Shown here: positions 25,330 to 34,046 of the stretch, piece by piece | Position numbering within the stretch: the stretch's first letter is position 1 | Layout: every line of letters starts with the position of its first letter | Source: Streptomyces cinerochromogenes | GTDB lineage: Bacteria > Actinomycetota > Actinomycetes > Streptomycetales > Streptomycetaceae | Direction: 5' to 3' | Length of the DNA: 64,000 nt | Assembly: GCF_014648635.1 (NCBI RefSeq) | Contig: NZ_BMRM01000002.1 | Location: 434,001-498,000 of the forward strand | The notes under the pieces: model-generated | Databases searched by the model: none | What the model saw: only the letters and a program-made list of their open reading frames with translations | What the model was told of the DNA's origin: nothing | Position numbers and translations under genes: made by a program

Positions 25330-25788
25330 ATGAGCCCACGTCTGGAAGACATCACCCCCCGGAACTTCGAGACCGCCGTCGGCATCCGCGTCCACCCCGG
25401 CCAGGAGCACGTCGTCTCACCGGTCGTGCAGTCCCTCGCCGAGGCCTACGTCCACCCCGCCGGCGTCGCCTGGCCCCGGCTGATCACCGACGAGGGCCGC
25501 GCGGTCGGCTTCCTCATGGCCTTCTTCGACATCGACTGGCACGGCGACGGCAGCCTGCGCCGCTCGGGTCTGTGGCGGCTGAACATCGCCGCCGGCGAGC
25601 AGGGCAGGGGGTACGGCCGGTTCGCCGTCGACGCCGTGGCCGCGGAGATCCGCCGCCGCGGCGGCGACGAGTGCTACGTCAGCTGGCACCCGGGCCCGCA
25701 CGGTCCCGAGGAGTTCTACCTCCGCCTGGGCTTCCGTACGAACGGGGAGACCAGCGGGGACCAGACGGTGGGCGTGCTGCCCCTGTGA
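25330..25788 (+). CDS. GNAT-family N-acetyltransferase
   Basis: A 152-residue single GNAT domain: LEDITPRNFETAVGIRVHPG at the start, RAVGFLMAFFDIDWHG near 58-73, the acetyl-CoA loop AAGEQGRGYGRFAVDAVA near 92-108 (Q-G-R-G-Y-G), and EEFYLRLGFRTNGE near 130-143. It resembles the PaiA/BltD spermine acetyltransferase-like group in the segment YVHPAGVAWPR, but the substrate is unproven. The ATG is in the short gap after the flavin reductase gene, 86 bases away. It is followed at once by a long terminator hairpin. Confidence 0.8.
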   Translation: MSPRLEDITPRNFETAVGIRVHPGQEHVVSPVVQSLAEAYVHPAGVAWPRLITDEGRAVGFLMAFFDIDWHGDGSLRRSGLWRLNIAAGEQGRGYGRFAVDAVAAEIRRRGGDECYVSWHPGPHGPEEFYLRLGFRTNGETSGDQTVGVLPL

Positions 25789-25791
25789 ACC

Positions 25792-25891
25792 AGGGCCTCT
25801 CTTACGGATCATGCCGGGGTCGCGGGGTCCGGCACGGGTCGGCCGACAGGCACCGTCCCCCGCAGCCGGCCTGATCCGAAAGAGAGGCCCT
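25792..25891. terminator. Long-arm inverted repeat terminator between convergent genes
   Basis: Twenty-base arms match at 19 of 20 positions (left arm starts agggcctctctt, right arm ends agagaggccct) and are separated by about 60 bases. The right arm covers the stop codon of the leftward sigma factor gene. Confidence 0.75.
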
Positions 25892-26729
25892 AGACCTCCT
25901 CGATCGTCAGCTCCGCCAGCCGGGACGGGTCGGTGACGATGTCGATCACCGAGATGCGGTCGGCGACGAAGGCGAAGGCCAGGACCCGCTCCGGGCGGCC
26001 GTCGACGGACACGGCCAGGCCGGTCGCGCCGTCCACCAGCACCGGACGCGCGATGCGCGCCAGGTGGGCGAAGCTTGCCGCGCCGGCGGCGACCCGGGCC
26101 GCACCGCTGTTCACGCCCGCCTCGGTGCGGGCCACCACGTCCGGGTCGAGCACCGCGAGCAGCCCGTCGAAGTCGCCGCCCCGCGCCGCGGCCAGGAAGG
26201 CGTCGACCACCTCCCGCTGCCGGAGCAGGTCCGCCTCCGGCGCCTCCACGCCCCGCACCCGGCGCCGGGCCCGGCTGGCCAGCTGCCGCGCCGCGGCCGT
26301 GTTGCGCCCGAGGACGCGGGCCACCTCCTCGAACGGCACCCCGAACAAATCGTGCAGCACGAAGGCCAGCCGCTCGGCCGGCGAGAGCGTGTCGAGGACG
26401 ACGAGCAGGGCCAGCCCGACGGAGTCGGCGAGTACGGCGTCCTGCGCCGGGTCCGGCTCGGCGGAGGGCGCGGGCCGCCAGGTCTCCAGGGGCTCCTCGC
26501 CCCGGGTGCGACGGGAACGCAGCATGTCGAGGCAGACCCTGCCGACGACGGTCGTCAGCCAGCCGCCGAGGTTCTCCACCTCCCGGGTGTCGGACCGGCT
26601 CAGCCGGAGCCAGGCCTCCTGGACGGCGTCCTCCGCCTCGGCGGCGGAGCCGAGCATCCGGTAGGCGACGGCCCGCAGGTGTCCCCGGTAGGCCTCGAAC
26701 CGCTCGGCGAGAAAGTCGTTGTCGGTCAT
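25890..26729 (-). CDS. ECF sigma factor with C-terminal SnoaL-like domain (SigJ/ECF41-like)
   Basis: A 279-residue RNA polymerase sigma factor. Region 2 covers about residues 8-75 (FEAYRGHLRAVAYRMLGSAA, then EAEDAVQEAWLRLSR and GGWLTTVVGRVCLDMLRSRR). Region 4 covers 108-162 (LDTLSPAERLAFVLHDLFGV and PFEEVARVLGRNTAAARQLA). The extra ~100 residues from 170 (VVDAFLAAARGGDFDGLLAV and so on) match the SnoaL-like extension of ECF41/SigJ-type factors, which controls activity internally and replaces an anti-sigma factor. The usual neighbouring carboxymuconolactone decarboxylase-type gene is not seen here. The target promoter is unknown. Confidence 0.88.
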   Translation of the reverse strand: MTDNDFLAERFEAYRGHLRAVAYRMLGSAAEAEDAVQEAWLRLSRSDTREVENLGGWLTTVVGRVCLDMLRSRRTRGEEPLETWRPAPSAEPDPAQDAVLADSVGLALLVVLDTLSPAERLAFVLHDLFGVPFEEVARVLGRNTAAARQLASRARRRVRGVEAPEADLLRQREVVDAFLAAARGGDFDGLLAVLDPDVVARTEAGVNSGAARVAAGAASFAHLARIARPVLVDGATGLAVSVDGRPERVLAFAFVADRISVIDIVTDPSRLAELTIEEV

Positions 26730-26832
26730 GGATGGCCCGGCCTCTCCGTCGTCGCTCCCGGTCGTCCCCGGTGCTGCTGCACCACCCTGACGATCGGGAA
26801 CCCGGAGGTGTGACAGGCACCCGCCCCGGCCC

Positions 26833-27270
26833 CTAGCCCCAGTCCCGCCCCGAACGGCCCCGCTTCGTCTCCGCGCGCTGCTTCTTCTCCCGCAGCCTGC
26901 GCTCGTTGAGGCCCCGCGGGATGCGGGTCGGCTTGCGCGGCTTCGGCGGCGGCGCGCTGGCCTCGGCGAGGAGCGTGGCGAGGCGTACGGCGGCGGCCTC
27001 GCGGTTGCGCCACTGCGAGCGGTGCTCCGAGGCCCGTACGGACACCACCCCGTCGACGAGGCGGCCGGCCAGCCGCTGGAGCGCCCGCTCCTTCCACACC
27101 GGGGGCAGCGCCTCGGTGCCGGCGAGGTCGAAACGCAGCTCCACCTGGGAGTCGCTGGTGTTGACGTGCTGTCCGCCGGGCCCCGACGACCTGGAGAAAC
27201 GCCACATCAGCTCGGCCTCCGGGAGGGAGACGGAGCCACGGATGACATAGGGACCGGCCATGCGGTCCAT
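26833..27270 (-). CDS. arfB: Alternative ribosome-rescue peptidyl-tRNA hydrolase
   Basis: A 145-residue protein with the release-factor catalytic motif in [20 protein letters not shown] near residues 27-46 (GGQ intact). The C-terminal tail is rich in Lys/Arg ([20 protein letters not shown]), which enters the empty mRNA channel of stalled ribosomes. ArfB hydrolyses peptidyl-tRNA on non-stop complexes, in parallel with tmRNA. The length matches E. coli YaeJ. An ATG three codons in is an alternative start; the first has a better spaced GGAG. The gene is upstream of the ECF sigma gene on the same strand with a gap of 103 bases. Confidence 0.93.
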   Translation of the reverse strand: MDRMAGPYVIRGSVSLPEAELMWRFSRSSGPGGQHVNTSDSQVELRFDLAGTEALPPVWKERALQRLAGRLVDGVVSVRASEHRSQWRNREAAAVRLATLLAEASAPPPKPRKPTRIPRGLNERRLREKKQRAETKRGRSGRDWG

Positions 27271-27424
27271 GTTCCCGGCTCCGTCCCGCTCACGTCACCC
27301 CAATTTGCCGTGGGTAAAAAAGGTAAAGGGCGCCGGAACCTTGGGGAGGCCCTTCGACGTTCATAGGGGTAGCTGTAGCTTCGACACGCACCGCGTAACG
27401 CAACGAGGGAAGGACCCCCGAACC

Positions 27425-28000
27425 ATGGCTGTAAGCCTGTCCAAGGGCGGAAACGTCTCGCTCACCAAGGAGGCTCCGGGCCTGACCGCCGTCACCGTGG
27501 GTCTCGGCTGGGACGTCCGCACCACCACCGGCACGGACTTCGACCTGGACGCCTCCGCCATCGCGGTGAACGGTCAGGGCAAGGTCTACTCGGACGCCCA
27601 CTTCGTCTTCTTCAACAACAAGCAGACCCCGGACAACTCGATCGTCCACACCGGCGACAACCGCACGGGCGAGGGCGCGGGCGACGACGAGGCGATCAAC
27701 GTCAACCTGGCCGCCCTCCCGGCCGACATCGACAAGATCGTCTTCCCGGTCTCCATCTACGACGCGGAGAACCGCGGCCAGAACTTCGGCCAGGTCCGCA
27801 ACGCCTACATCCGCATCGTCAACCAGGCCGGCGGCGCCGAGATCGCGCGCTACGACCTGTCGGAGGACGCGGCCACCGAGACGGCCATGATCTTCGGCGA
27901 GCTGTACCGCAACGGCGCGGAGTGGAAGTTCCGCGCGGTCGGCCAGGGCTACGCCTCGGGCCTGGTGGGCATCGCCCAGGACTTCGGCGTCAACGTCTGA
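27425..28000 (+). CDS. terD: TerD-family calcium-binding stress protein
   Basis: A 191-residue protein covering the full TerD domain: [40 protein letters not shown] near 26-46, [20 protein letters not shown] near 62-81 and [20 protein letters not shown] near 87-107. The acidic loops bind two calcium ions in characterised members. In Streptomyces TerD-type proteins affect development and ionic stress; a tellurite role is not required. The name follows the family. Ribosome binding site GGGAAGGACC precedes the ATG. A classic hairpin terminator follows 38 bases after the stop. Confidence 0.93.
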   Translation: MAVSLSKGGNVSLTKEAPGLTAVTVGLGWDVRTTTGTDFDLDASAIAVNGQGKVYSDAHFVFFNNKQTPDNSIVHTGDNRTGEGAGDDEAINVNLAALPADIDKIVFPVSIYDAENRGQNFGQVRNAYIRIVNQAGGAEIARYDLSEDAATETAMIFGELYRNGAEWKFRAVGQGYASGLVGIAQDFGVNV

Positions 28001-28038
28001 GCGACTCGGCGTCACCGTCCGGGCGACGGCCGGTGAGT

Positions 28039-28065
28039 GAAGGCCCCCGGCATCCGGGGGCCTTC
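28039..28065 (+). terminator. Terminator of terD
   Basis: A perfect 12-bp stem (gaaggcccccgg / ccgggggccttc) with a CAT triloop. It also faces the leftward gene ending at 28091 and may serve both directions. Confidence 0.88.
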
Positions 28066-28090
28066 CAGGGGGCCTTCCTCCACAGGCGGG

Positions 28091-28591
28091 CTACGCCACC
28101 CGCGGGAAGCGGGCCTGAAGCGTCCAGATCGCCGGGTTCTCCCCCAGGCCCTCGTGCAGGTCGGTCAGGTCCGCGAGCAGGTCGTGGAGGAAGTCCCTGA
28201 CCTCTCGGCGCAGTTCGGCGTGGGAGAAGGTCAGCGGGGACTCCTCCGCCGGCATCCAGTCGGCGGTGATGTCGACCCAGCCGAAGCGGCGCTCGAAGAG
28301 CATCCGGTCGGTGGACTCGGTGAAGTCCAGCTCCGCCCGCTGCGGCCGGGCGGCGCGGGAGCCCATCGGGTCGCGGTCCAGCCGTTCCGCGATGTCGCAC
28401 AGCGCCCACGCGAAGTCCAGCACCGGCACCCATCCCCAGGCTGTGGACAACTCCCGGTCGGTCTCGGTGTCCGCGAGATACACGTCCCCGCAGAACAGGT
28501 CGTACCGCAGCGCGTGCACGTCCGCGCGGCGGTAGTCGGTCTGCGGAGGGTCCGGGAACCGGTTGGAGAGGGCGTAGCCGATGTCGAGCAC
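28091..28591 (-). CDS. Hypothetical protein, conserved-looking acidic/aromatic
   Basis: A 166-residue protein beginning VLDIGYALSNRFPDPPQTDY and rich in Asp, Trp and Phe: ELSTAWGWVPVLDFAWALCD, then AELDFTESTDRMLFERRFGW, VDITADWMP and REVRDFLHDLLADLTDLH. No family is recognised; the pattern recalls streptomycete proteins of unknown function that sit near membrane peptidases. An in-frame ATG at 28753 would add 54 low-complexity Gly/Pro/Arg residues and would begin on the same CATG as the opposite gene. The GTG was preferred for composition, though it has no clear ribosome binding site. Confidence 0.55.
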   Translation of the reverse strand: MLDIGYALSNRFPDPPQTDYRRADVHALRYDLFCGDVYLADTETDRELSTAWGWVPVLDFAWALCDIAERLDRDPMGSRAARPQRAELDFTESTDRMLFERRFGWVDITADWMPAEESPLTFSHAELRREVRDFLHDLLADLTDLHEGLGENPAIWTLQARFPRVA

Positions 28592-28751
28592 GGGGGAGAT
28601 GGTGTCACGCCGGCCCGCCGGACCCCGCCTCCGGTCCACCGGCCCCCGGCCCGGGCCCGCCGGATCCCGCCGCCCGTCCACCGGATCGGATCCCGGCCCC
28701 GGCCCGCCGAACCCCGCCCGCGGCGCGCACGGCCCGCCTAAGATCACTGAC

Positions 28752-30146
28752 ATGTCCAGATCCGTACGCCTTGTTCCGGGCCTCGCCGCCGTGCTCGCCC
28801 TCGTCCTCACGGTTACCGCGTGCGACGGCGGCGTACGGGGCACCCCGGGCGGTTCCGGCGTACGCGACCCGTACTTCCCGAAGGCCGGCAACGGCGGGTA
28901 CGACGTCGGCCACTACGCCCTCACCCTGGACTACACCCCGTCCGGACACCGGCTCACCGGCACCGCGGTCATCACCGCCCGGGCCACCCGGGACCTGTCC
29001 GCCTTCGACCTCGACCTCGCCGGGCTGCACGTCGACTCGGTCCGCGTCGAGGGCAGGGACGCCCGCTGGAGCCGCACCGGCCAGGAACTCACCGTCCGCC
29101 CCCACGACGACCTCAGCGAGGGCGAGACCTTCCGCACCACCGTCCGCTACTCGGGCACCCCGCGCACCCTCACCGACGCCGACCACTCCGAGGAGGGCTG
29201 GCTGCCCACCGCCGACGGCGCCCTCGCCCTCGGCGAACCCGTCGGCTCCATGGCCTGGTTCCCCGGCAACCACCACCCCTCCGACAAGGCCGCCTACGAC
29301 ATCACGGTCACCGTCCCGAAGGGTCTGCAGGCCGTCTCCAACGGCGAGCTGAAGGAGCAGCGCACGCGGGGCGGCCGTACCTCCTACCACTGGCACACCG
29401 CCGAACCCATGGCGAGCTACGTCGCCACCGTCGCCATCGGCCACTACCAGGTCGCCCGCACCACCGGCCCGCACGGCCTGCCCGTCGTCACCGCCGTCGA
29501 CCCCGCCGAGGCCGAGGACAGCGCCGACGTACTCGCCGAGATCCCCGGGATACTCGACTGGGCGGAGACCAACTTCGGGCCGTACCCGTTCTCCTCTGCC
29601 GGCGTGATCGTCGACCGCCCCGGCGACACCGACTACGCCCTGGAGACCCAGAACCGCCCCGTCTTCCCCGCCGACCAGTTCGACACCTCGACCCTGGTGC
29701 ACGAACTCGCCCACCAGTGGTACGGGGACTCGGTGACCCCCCGCTCCTGGCGGGACATGTGGCTGAACGAGGGATTCGCGACGTACGCGGAGTGGCTGTA
29801 CAAGGAGGACCACGGCGGGCCCACCGCGCAGCAGACCTTCACCCGCCTCTACGAGAGCGACCGCGAGGAGATCTGGGCGTACCCGCCGGCGACACCGTCC
29901 GGTGCCGCGCACATCTCCGACACCCCCGTCTACGACCGCGGGGCGATGGTCCTGCACAAGATCCGGCAGAAGGTCGGCGACGACACCTTCTACGACATCA
30001 TCCAGGGCTGGGCCGCCGCCCACCGCCACGGCAGCGCGAGTACCGCCGACTTCACGAAGTACGTGGAGGCCAAGGCCCCGGGGAAGGACTTCGCCGGGAT
30101 CTGGAAGGACTGGCTGTACGGCGACGGCCGGCCGGACCACCCGTGA
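28752..30146 (+). CDS. M1-family metallopeptidase lipoprotein
   Basis: A 464-residue zinc aminopeptidase-like protein. MSRSVRLVPGLAAVLALVLT leads to the lipobox VTAC (Cys 24), so it is anchored outside the membrane. After an N-terminal beta domain, the catalytic motif LVHELAHQWYGDSV near 315-328 (HExxH) is followed 18 residues later by LNEGFATYAEW (zinc glutamate). The family exopeptidase signature GxMEN is not obvious; the region reads LETQNRPVF, so the peptide-end specificity may differ. The C-terminal half (VYDRGAMVLHKIRQKVGDDT) is typical of short M1 enzymes of actinobacteria. It starts on a CATG shared with the opposite strand. Confidence 0.88.
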   Translation: MSRSVRLVPGLAAVLALVLTVTACDGGVRGTPGGSGVRDPYFPKAGNGGYDVGHYALTLDYTPSGHRLTGTAVITARATRDLSAFDLDLAGLHVDSVRVEGRDARWSRTGQELTVRPHDDLSEGETFRTTVRYSGTPRTLTDADHSEEGWLPTADGALALGEPVGSMAWFPGNHHPSDKAAYDITVTVPKGLQAVSNGELKEQRTRGGRTSYHWHTAEPMASYVATVAIGHYQVARTTGPHGLPVVTAVDPAEAEDSADVLAEIPGILDWAETNFGPYPFSSAGVIVDRPGDTDYALETQNRPVFPADQFDTSTLVHELAHQWYGDSVTPRSWRDMWLNEGFATYAEWLYKEDHGGPTAQQTFTRLYESDREEIWAYPPATPSGAAHISDTPVYDRGAMVLHKIRQKVGDDTFYDIIQGWAAAHRHGSASTADFTKYVEAKAPGKDFAGIWKDWLYGDGRPDHP

Positions 30147-30186
30147 CGACGGGCGGCCCGGCCGGCGTACTGCCGCGGGGAGCGGG

Positions 30187-31830
30187 TCACTTGACGTTCA
30201 CGGCCGTCCAGGCCGCCGCCACCGCCTTGTACTCCGCGCTGCCCGAGCCGTACAGGTCGGCCGCAGCCTGCAGGGTGCCGGTGCGGGCGCCCGCGTAGTC
30301 GGTGGACGAGGTGAAGTACGTGGTCAGCGCCTTGTACCAGATCTGCGCCGCCTTGTCCCGGCCGATGCCGGTGACCGTGGAGCCGTCGTAGGTCGGGGAG
30401 TTGTAGGACACCCCGTTGACCGTCTTCGCGCCGCTGCCCTCGGACAGCAGGTAGAAGAAGTGGTTGGCGACACCGGACGAGTAGTGCACGTCCAGGCGGC
30501 CGACGGTGCGCGACCAGTAGTCGGCGGAGGCGCCGTCCTTGCTGGGCTTGTCCATGTAGCGCAGCGGCGTGCCGTCACCGTTGATGTCGATCTTCTCGCC
30601 GATGAGGTAGTCACCGGCGTCGGCGGAGTTGTTCGCGAAGAACTCCACCGAGGTGCCGAAGATGTCCGAGGTCGCCTCGTTCAGCCCGCCGGACTCCCGG
30701 CTGTACTTCAGGCCGGCGGTGGCCGCGGTCAGGCCGTGGCTCATCTCGTGCCCGGCGACGTCGAGGGAGGTCAGCGGGTCGGCGTTGTTCGCGCCGTCGC
30801 CGTACGTCATGCAGAAGCAGCTGTCGTTCCAGAACGCGTTGACGTAGGCGTTGCCGTAGTGGACGCGGGAGTAGGCGGCCTTGCCGTCGCCCTCGATGCC
30901 GTTGCGGTTGAACGCGGACTTGTAGAAGTCCCAGGTGACGGCGGCTCCGTAGGCGGCGTCGACGGCGGCGGTCTGCCGGTTGTTCACGGTGCCGTCGCCC
31001 CAGACGTCGTCGGCGTCGTGGAAGAGGGTGCCGGTGCCGGTGGTGCCGCCGTTCAGGTCGTACGTCTTGTGGCCGCCGCGTCCGCCGTCGGTGAGGTCGT
31101 AGCCGCCGGAGGCGGCGGTGGTGCCGAGCGGGACGGTGCCGCTGTACTGGCTGGTGCCCGTGCCGGTGTCGACGGCCTCGAAGGAGTGGAGCCGCTTGCC
31201 GGTGCGGGCGTCGGTGATGACGTGCAGTTCGCTCGGGGTGCCGTCGTGCTGGACGCCCTTGACGACGGACTCGTAGGCGAGGACGGGGGTGCCGCCGGCC
31301 GCCCAGACGACCTTGCGGGCGGTGGTGGCGGTGGCCTTCTCGGTGCCGGCGGCCTTGAGGGCGGTCTTCTCCGCGCTCGCCGCGGACACGGCCGCCGTGG
31401 TGCTCGGCACGGATATCCGGGCCTTGCTCGCCTTGCTGACGCCCTTCAGGGAGCCGTTCTTCGCGACGTGGGTGACCAGGTCGCCGCCGAGCACGGGCAG
31501 ACCGGCGTACGTGCGCTCGTAGCGGGTGTGGACGGTGCCGTCCGCGTCCTTGACCACGTCCCGGACGACCAGCTTCTCCTTCGCGCCGAGCCCGAGTCGA
31601 CGGGCCGCCGCACCGGCGTGCTCCTGGGCCGACTTCAGCGCGGCGGCCCGGGCCGGGGCGCTGAGCGCGACCGCCTGGGCACCGGAGGCGTGCGGTGCGG
31701 GAGCGGCGGTCGCGGCGCCGTTCTGCAGGGCGAGGACCACCATCGCCGCCGAGCCGGCCAGGGCGGCGGCGCGCACGGCGGTCTTGCGGGGAGTGCGGGA
31801 GGCGCCGGTGACGTGGGGCTGCTGTCTCAC
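30187..31830 (-). CDS. Secreted M4-family neutral metalloprotease (thermolysin type)
   Basis: A 547-residue prepro-enzyme. The signal peptide is about residues 1-42 (RAAALAGSAAMVVLALQNGA, cleavage near ATAAPAP). The propeptide with FTP/PepSY parts spans about 45-200. The catalytic domain follows: NAFWNDSCFCMTYGDG near 335, zinc motif VAGHEMSHGLTAATAGL near 358-374 (HExxH), the third ligand in GGLNEATSDIFG near 383, and the His of DVHYSSGVANHFFYLLS near 450. It is an extracellular protease for nutrient scavenging. It has a GTG start. An inverted repeat TTGAC-N8-GTCAA lies about 105-125 bases upstream and could be part of its promoter region. Confidence 0.93.
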   Translation of the reverse strand: MRQQPHVTGASRTPRKTAVRAAALAGSAAMVVLALQNGAATAAPAPHASGAQAVALSAPARAAALKSAQEHAGAAARRLGLGAKEKLVVRDVVKDADGTVHTRYERTYAGLPVLGGDLVTHVAKNGSLKGVSKASKARISVPSTTAAVSAASAEKTALKAAGTEKATATTARKVVWAAGGTPVLAYESVVKGVQHDGTPSELHVITDARTGKRLHSFEAVDTGTGTSQYSGTVPLGTTAASGGYDLTDGGRGGHKTYDLNGGTTGTGTLFHDADDVWGDGTVNNRQTAAVDAAYGAAVTWDFYKSAFNRNGIEGDGKAAYSRVHYGNAYVNAFWNDSCFCMTYGDGANNADPLTSLDVAGHEMSHGLTAATAGLKYSRESGGLNEATSDIFGTSVEFFANNSADAGDYLIGEKIDINGDGTPLRYMDKPSKDGASADYWSRTVGRLDVHYSSGVANHFFYLLSEGSGAKTVNGVSYNSPTYDGSTVTGIGRDKAAQIWYKALTTYFTSSTDYAGARTGTLQAAADLYGSGSAEYKAVAAAWTAVNVK

Positions 31831-32093
31831 TCGATCTCCTTCGGACTGGTCTCGTGGGGTGGAGACACAGATGGATCACAGGGGATGCACAGAGTTGCGG
31901 CGGGCGACGAGAGAGTGACACCCCCACCCGCCCGTTTGACAGAGCGCCGTCAAGACTTTACGTGTTCGTATCCGGAATGCGTGCGACGAAATCCGTTATA
32001 CGGACCCCGGAACCAGGGACAACCACCGCTACTTCCAGCACACTTGACCCGTAGAACGTCACACCCCGACACCGGGACACCCGCCCCCGGACG

Positions 32094-32792
32094 TCACAGC
32101 ACCCGGATCCCCAGCGCCCCCGCCAGCACCGGCGCCAGATCCAGCAGCTGCCCCGTACTGATCACCGCACCGGACAACCGGTCCAGGCCCCGCGTGATCT
32201 CCAGCGGAGCGGCACCCCGCAGATCCACGTCCTTCAGCGTGGCACCGCCGAAATCGGCCCCCTTCACCGCGCAGTCGACGAACTCCACCCGCTCCAGCCG
32301 CGCCCCCGCGAAATCCGGCTCCACCAGCACGCAGGACTCGAACACCACGTCCTTCAGACGGGCCTCGCGGAGATTCAGGTAATCGATCTTGCCGCCGCGG
32401 ACCACGACCCGCTCCAGCACCGCACCGTGCAACTGGACGCCCCCCAGACGCGCGTCGACCAGCTCCACATCACGGAACGTCGACTCCGCCCACTGCGTGC
32501 CCACCCCGCGCAGCCCGGTCAGCACCGAGTCCAGCACCCGGGCCCGCCCCAACGCCGTCCCGTCCAGCGCACAGCCCGTCAGCGCACAGTCCATGAACCG
32601 GGCGCCCACCCCCTCCTGCCCGCCCAGATCCAGCTCCCGGAACTCCACCCCGTCATAGTCACCGTCCGGCTCCAACTCCCCCTCGGTCCACGGCTCCAAC
32701 ACGGGCAACCGCACCTCCGGCCGCCGCGCGCCCCTCACCCCCGCCGCGTCCCCGCCCGTGCCCGACCCCGCGCCCGCCGCTCGCCTCACCAT
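32094..32792 (-). CDS. Pentapeptide-repeat protein
   Basis: A 232-residue protein. From about residue 48 onward it shows pentapeptide units of the A(D/N)LXX type: FRELDLGGQ, ARFMDCALTGCALDGTALGR, LVDARLGGVQLHGAVLERVV, LNLREARLKDVVFESCVLVE and ADFGGATLKDVDLRGAAPLE. These build a right-handed quadrilateral beta-helix. Some relatives mimic DNA (Qnr, MfpA) and shield DNA gyrase, but most have no known role and this one lacks clear Qnr features. The ATG at 32792 was chosen; longer versions add Gly/Val-rich low-complexity sequence. It is divergent from the SoxR-box oxidoreductase gene. Confidence 0.8.
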   Translation of the reverse strand: MVRRAAGAGSGTGGDAAGVRGARRPEVRLPVLEPWTEGELEPDGDYDGVEFRELDLGGQEGVGARFMDCALTGCALDGTALGRARVLDSVLTGLRGVGTQWAESTFRDVELVDARLGGVQLHGAVLERVVVRGGKIDYLNLREARLKDVVFESCVLVEPDFAGARLERVEFVDCAVKGADFGGATLKDVDLRGAAPLEITRGLDRLSGAVISTGQLLDLAPVLAGALGIRVL

Positions 32793-32985
32793 GCCCCCAT
32801 GCTGCACCCCGCCACTGACAATCCCCCGGACCTGGGAAAACACGGAACGCACGCCGGAACGCACCCCGTGACGAACACCGTCACGCACACCGGGATGTCA
32901 CATCCGCCACCACCCCCGCCGTCGTATCCCCGTCTCCTTCAGCAGCGCGGTCACCGCCGTCTCCCTCGTCCTCGGCCGGCCGCCC

Positions 32986-33009
32986 TTGACCTCAAGCACG
33001 CTTGAGGTC
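32986..33009. promoter_or_regulatory. SoxR box overlapping a promoter
   Basis: GACCTCAAGC-AC-GCTTGAGGTC is a perfect 10-bp palindrome, nearly identical to known Streptomyces SoxR operators. TTGACC at its left edge would be the -35 element, and a -10-like GAGGCT follows 19 bases later. A long -35/-10 spacing is typical of promoters activated by MerR-family regulators. Confidence 0.88.
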
Positions 33010-33068
33010 GGAGGCTGAGACCGTCAGGAACCACTCCACAGCCTCGACGCCGTCTCCCGGGGGACCCC

Positions 33069-34040
33069 ATGCGCGCCATCCGCCTCCACTCCTTCGGCCC
33101 CGCCGAGAACCTCACCCACGAGGAGGTCCCGGACCCCGTCCCGGGCCCCGGACAGGTGCGGATCACGGTCTCCGCCGCCGGAGTCCACCTGCTCGACGCC
33201 ACCCTGCGGGAAGGACACCGGGGCCCCCTCCCCGAACTGCCCGCCCTGCCCACCGTGCCCGGCCGGGAGGTCGCCGGCACCGTCGACGCCCTCGGCGACG
33301 GCGTCGACCCGCACTGGCTCGGCGAGCGGGTCGTCGCCCACCTGGGCTTCGCCCCCGGCGGCTACGCCGAACGCGCCGTCACCGACGTCGAACGCCTCCA
33401 CCGCATCCCGGACAACCTCGACCCCGCCGCGGCCGTCGCCATGATCGGCACCGGCCGCACCGCCCTCGGCATCGTCCAGTTCGCCGAGCCCGGACCCGAC
33501 GACACCGTGATCGTCCCGGCCGCCGCCGGCGGCATCGGCACCCTGCTCGTGCAGTACGCCAAGAACGCCGGAGCCCACGTGATCGGCCTCGCGGGCGGCC
33601 CCGACAAAACCGCCCGCGTCCGCGCGAACGGCGCCGACCTCGCCGCCGACTACACCACCCCCGACTGGCCCGCCAAGGTCCGCGCCCACCTCGGCGGCCG
33701 ACCCGCCACCATCGTCTACGACGGCGTCGGCGGAGCCGTCGCCCGAGAAGCCGTGGCCCTCCTCGCCCCCGACGGCCGCCACCTCGTCTTCGGCTGGTCC
33801 GCGGAAGGCATCGCCGACGGCGAGGGCTACCACGTCGAAGGCCTCACCCAGTCCGTCCTCGGCCCGACGATGCTCCGGAAAGCCGGCGGCCTGCGCGCCC
33901 TCGAACTGCGCGCCCTCACCGAGGCCGCCCAGGGCCGCCTCCGCCCCGCCGTCACCCGCTTCCCCCTCGCCCGCGCCGCGGACGCCCACCGGGCACTGGA
34001 ACAGCGCCGCACCGTCGGCAAGGTCGTCCTGGAACCCTGA
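33069..34040 (+). CDS. SoxR-regulated NADPH:quinone oxidoreductase (zinc-binding dehydrogenase-like)
   Basis: A 323-residue medium-chain dehydrogenase/reductase of the quinone reductase type without structural zinc. The N-terminal catalytic part begins MRAIRLHSFGPAENLTHEEV and has VPGREVAGTVDALGDGVD near 70. The Rossmann NADPH site is TVIVPAAAGGIGTLLVQYAK near 143-162 (AAxxGxG). The tail is AHRALEQRRTVGKVVLEP. It would reduce quinones or enones. The SoxR box 60 bases upstream makes it a member of the response to redox-active compounds. From memory it corresponds to the SoxR-controlled oxidoreductase of S. coelicolor. It is followed by a convergent GNAT gene after six bases. Confidence 0.9.
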   Translation: MRAIRLHSFGPAENLTHEEVPDPVPGPGQVRITVSAAGVHLLDATLREGHRGPLPELPALPTVPGREVAGTVDALGDGVDPHWLGERVVAHLGFAPGGYAERAVTDVERLHRIPDNLDPAAAVAMIGTGRTALGIVQFAEPGPDDTVIVPAAAGGIGTLLVQYAKNAGAHVIGLAGGPDKTARVRANGADLAADYTTPDWPAKVRAHLGGRPATIVYDGVGGAVAREAVALLAPDGRHLVFGWSAEGIADGEGYHVEGLTQSVLGPTMLRKAGGLRALELRALTEAAQGRLRPAVTRFPLARAADAHRALEQRRTVGKVVLEP

Positions 34041-34046
34041 CCGGGC

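Noticed and set aside
27425..28000. Tellurite resistance operon
   Set aside because: A single terD without terABCEZ partners; these are general calcium-binding proteins in Streptomyces.
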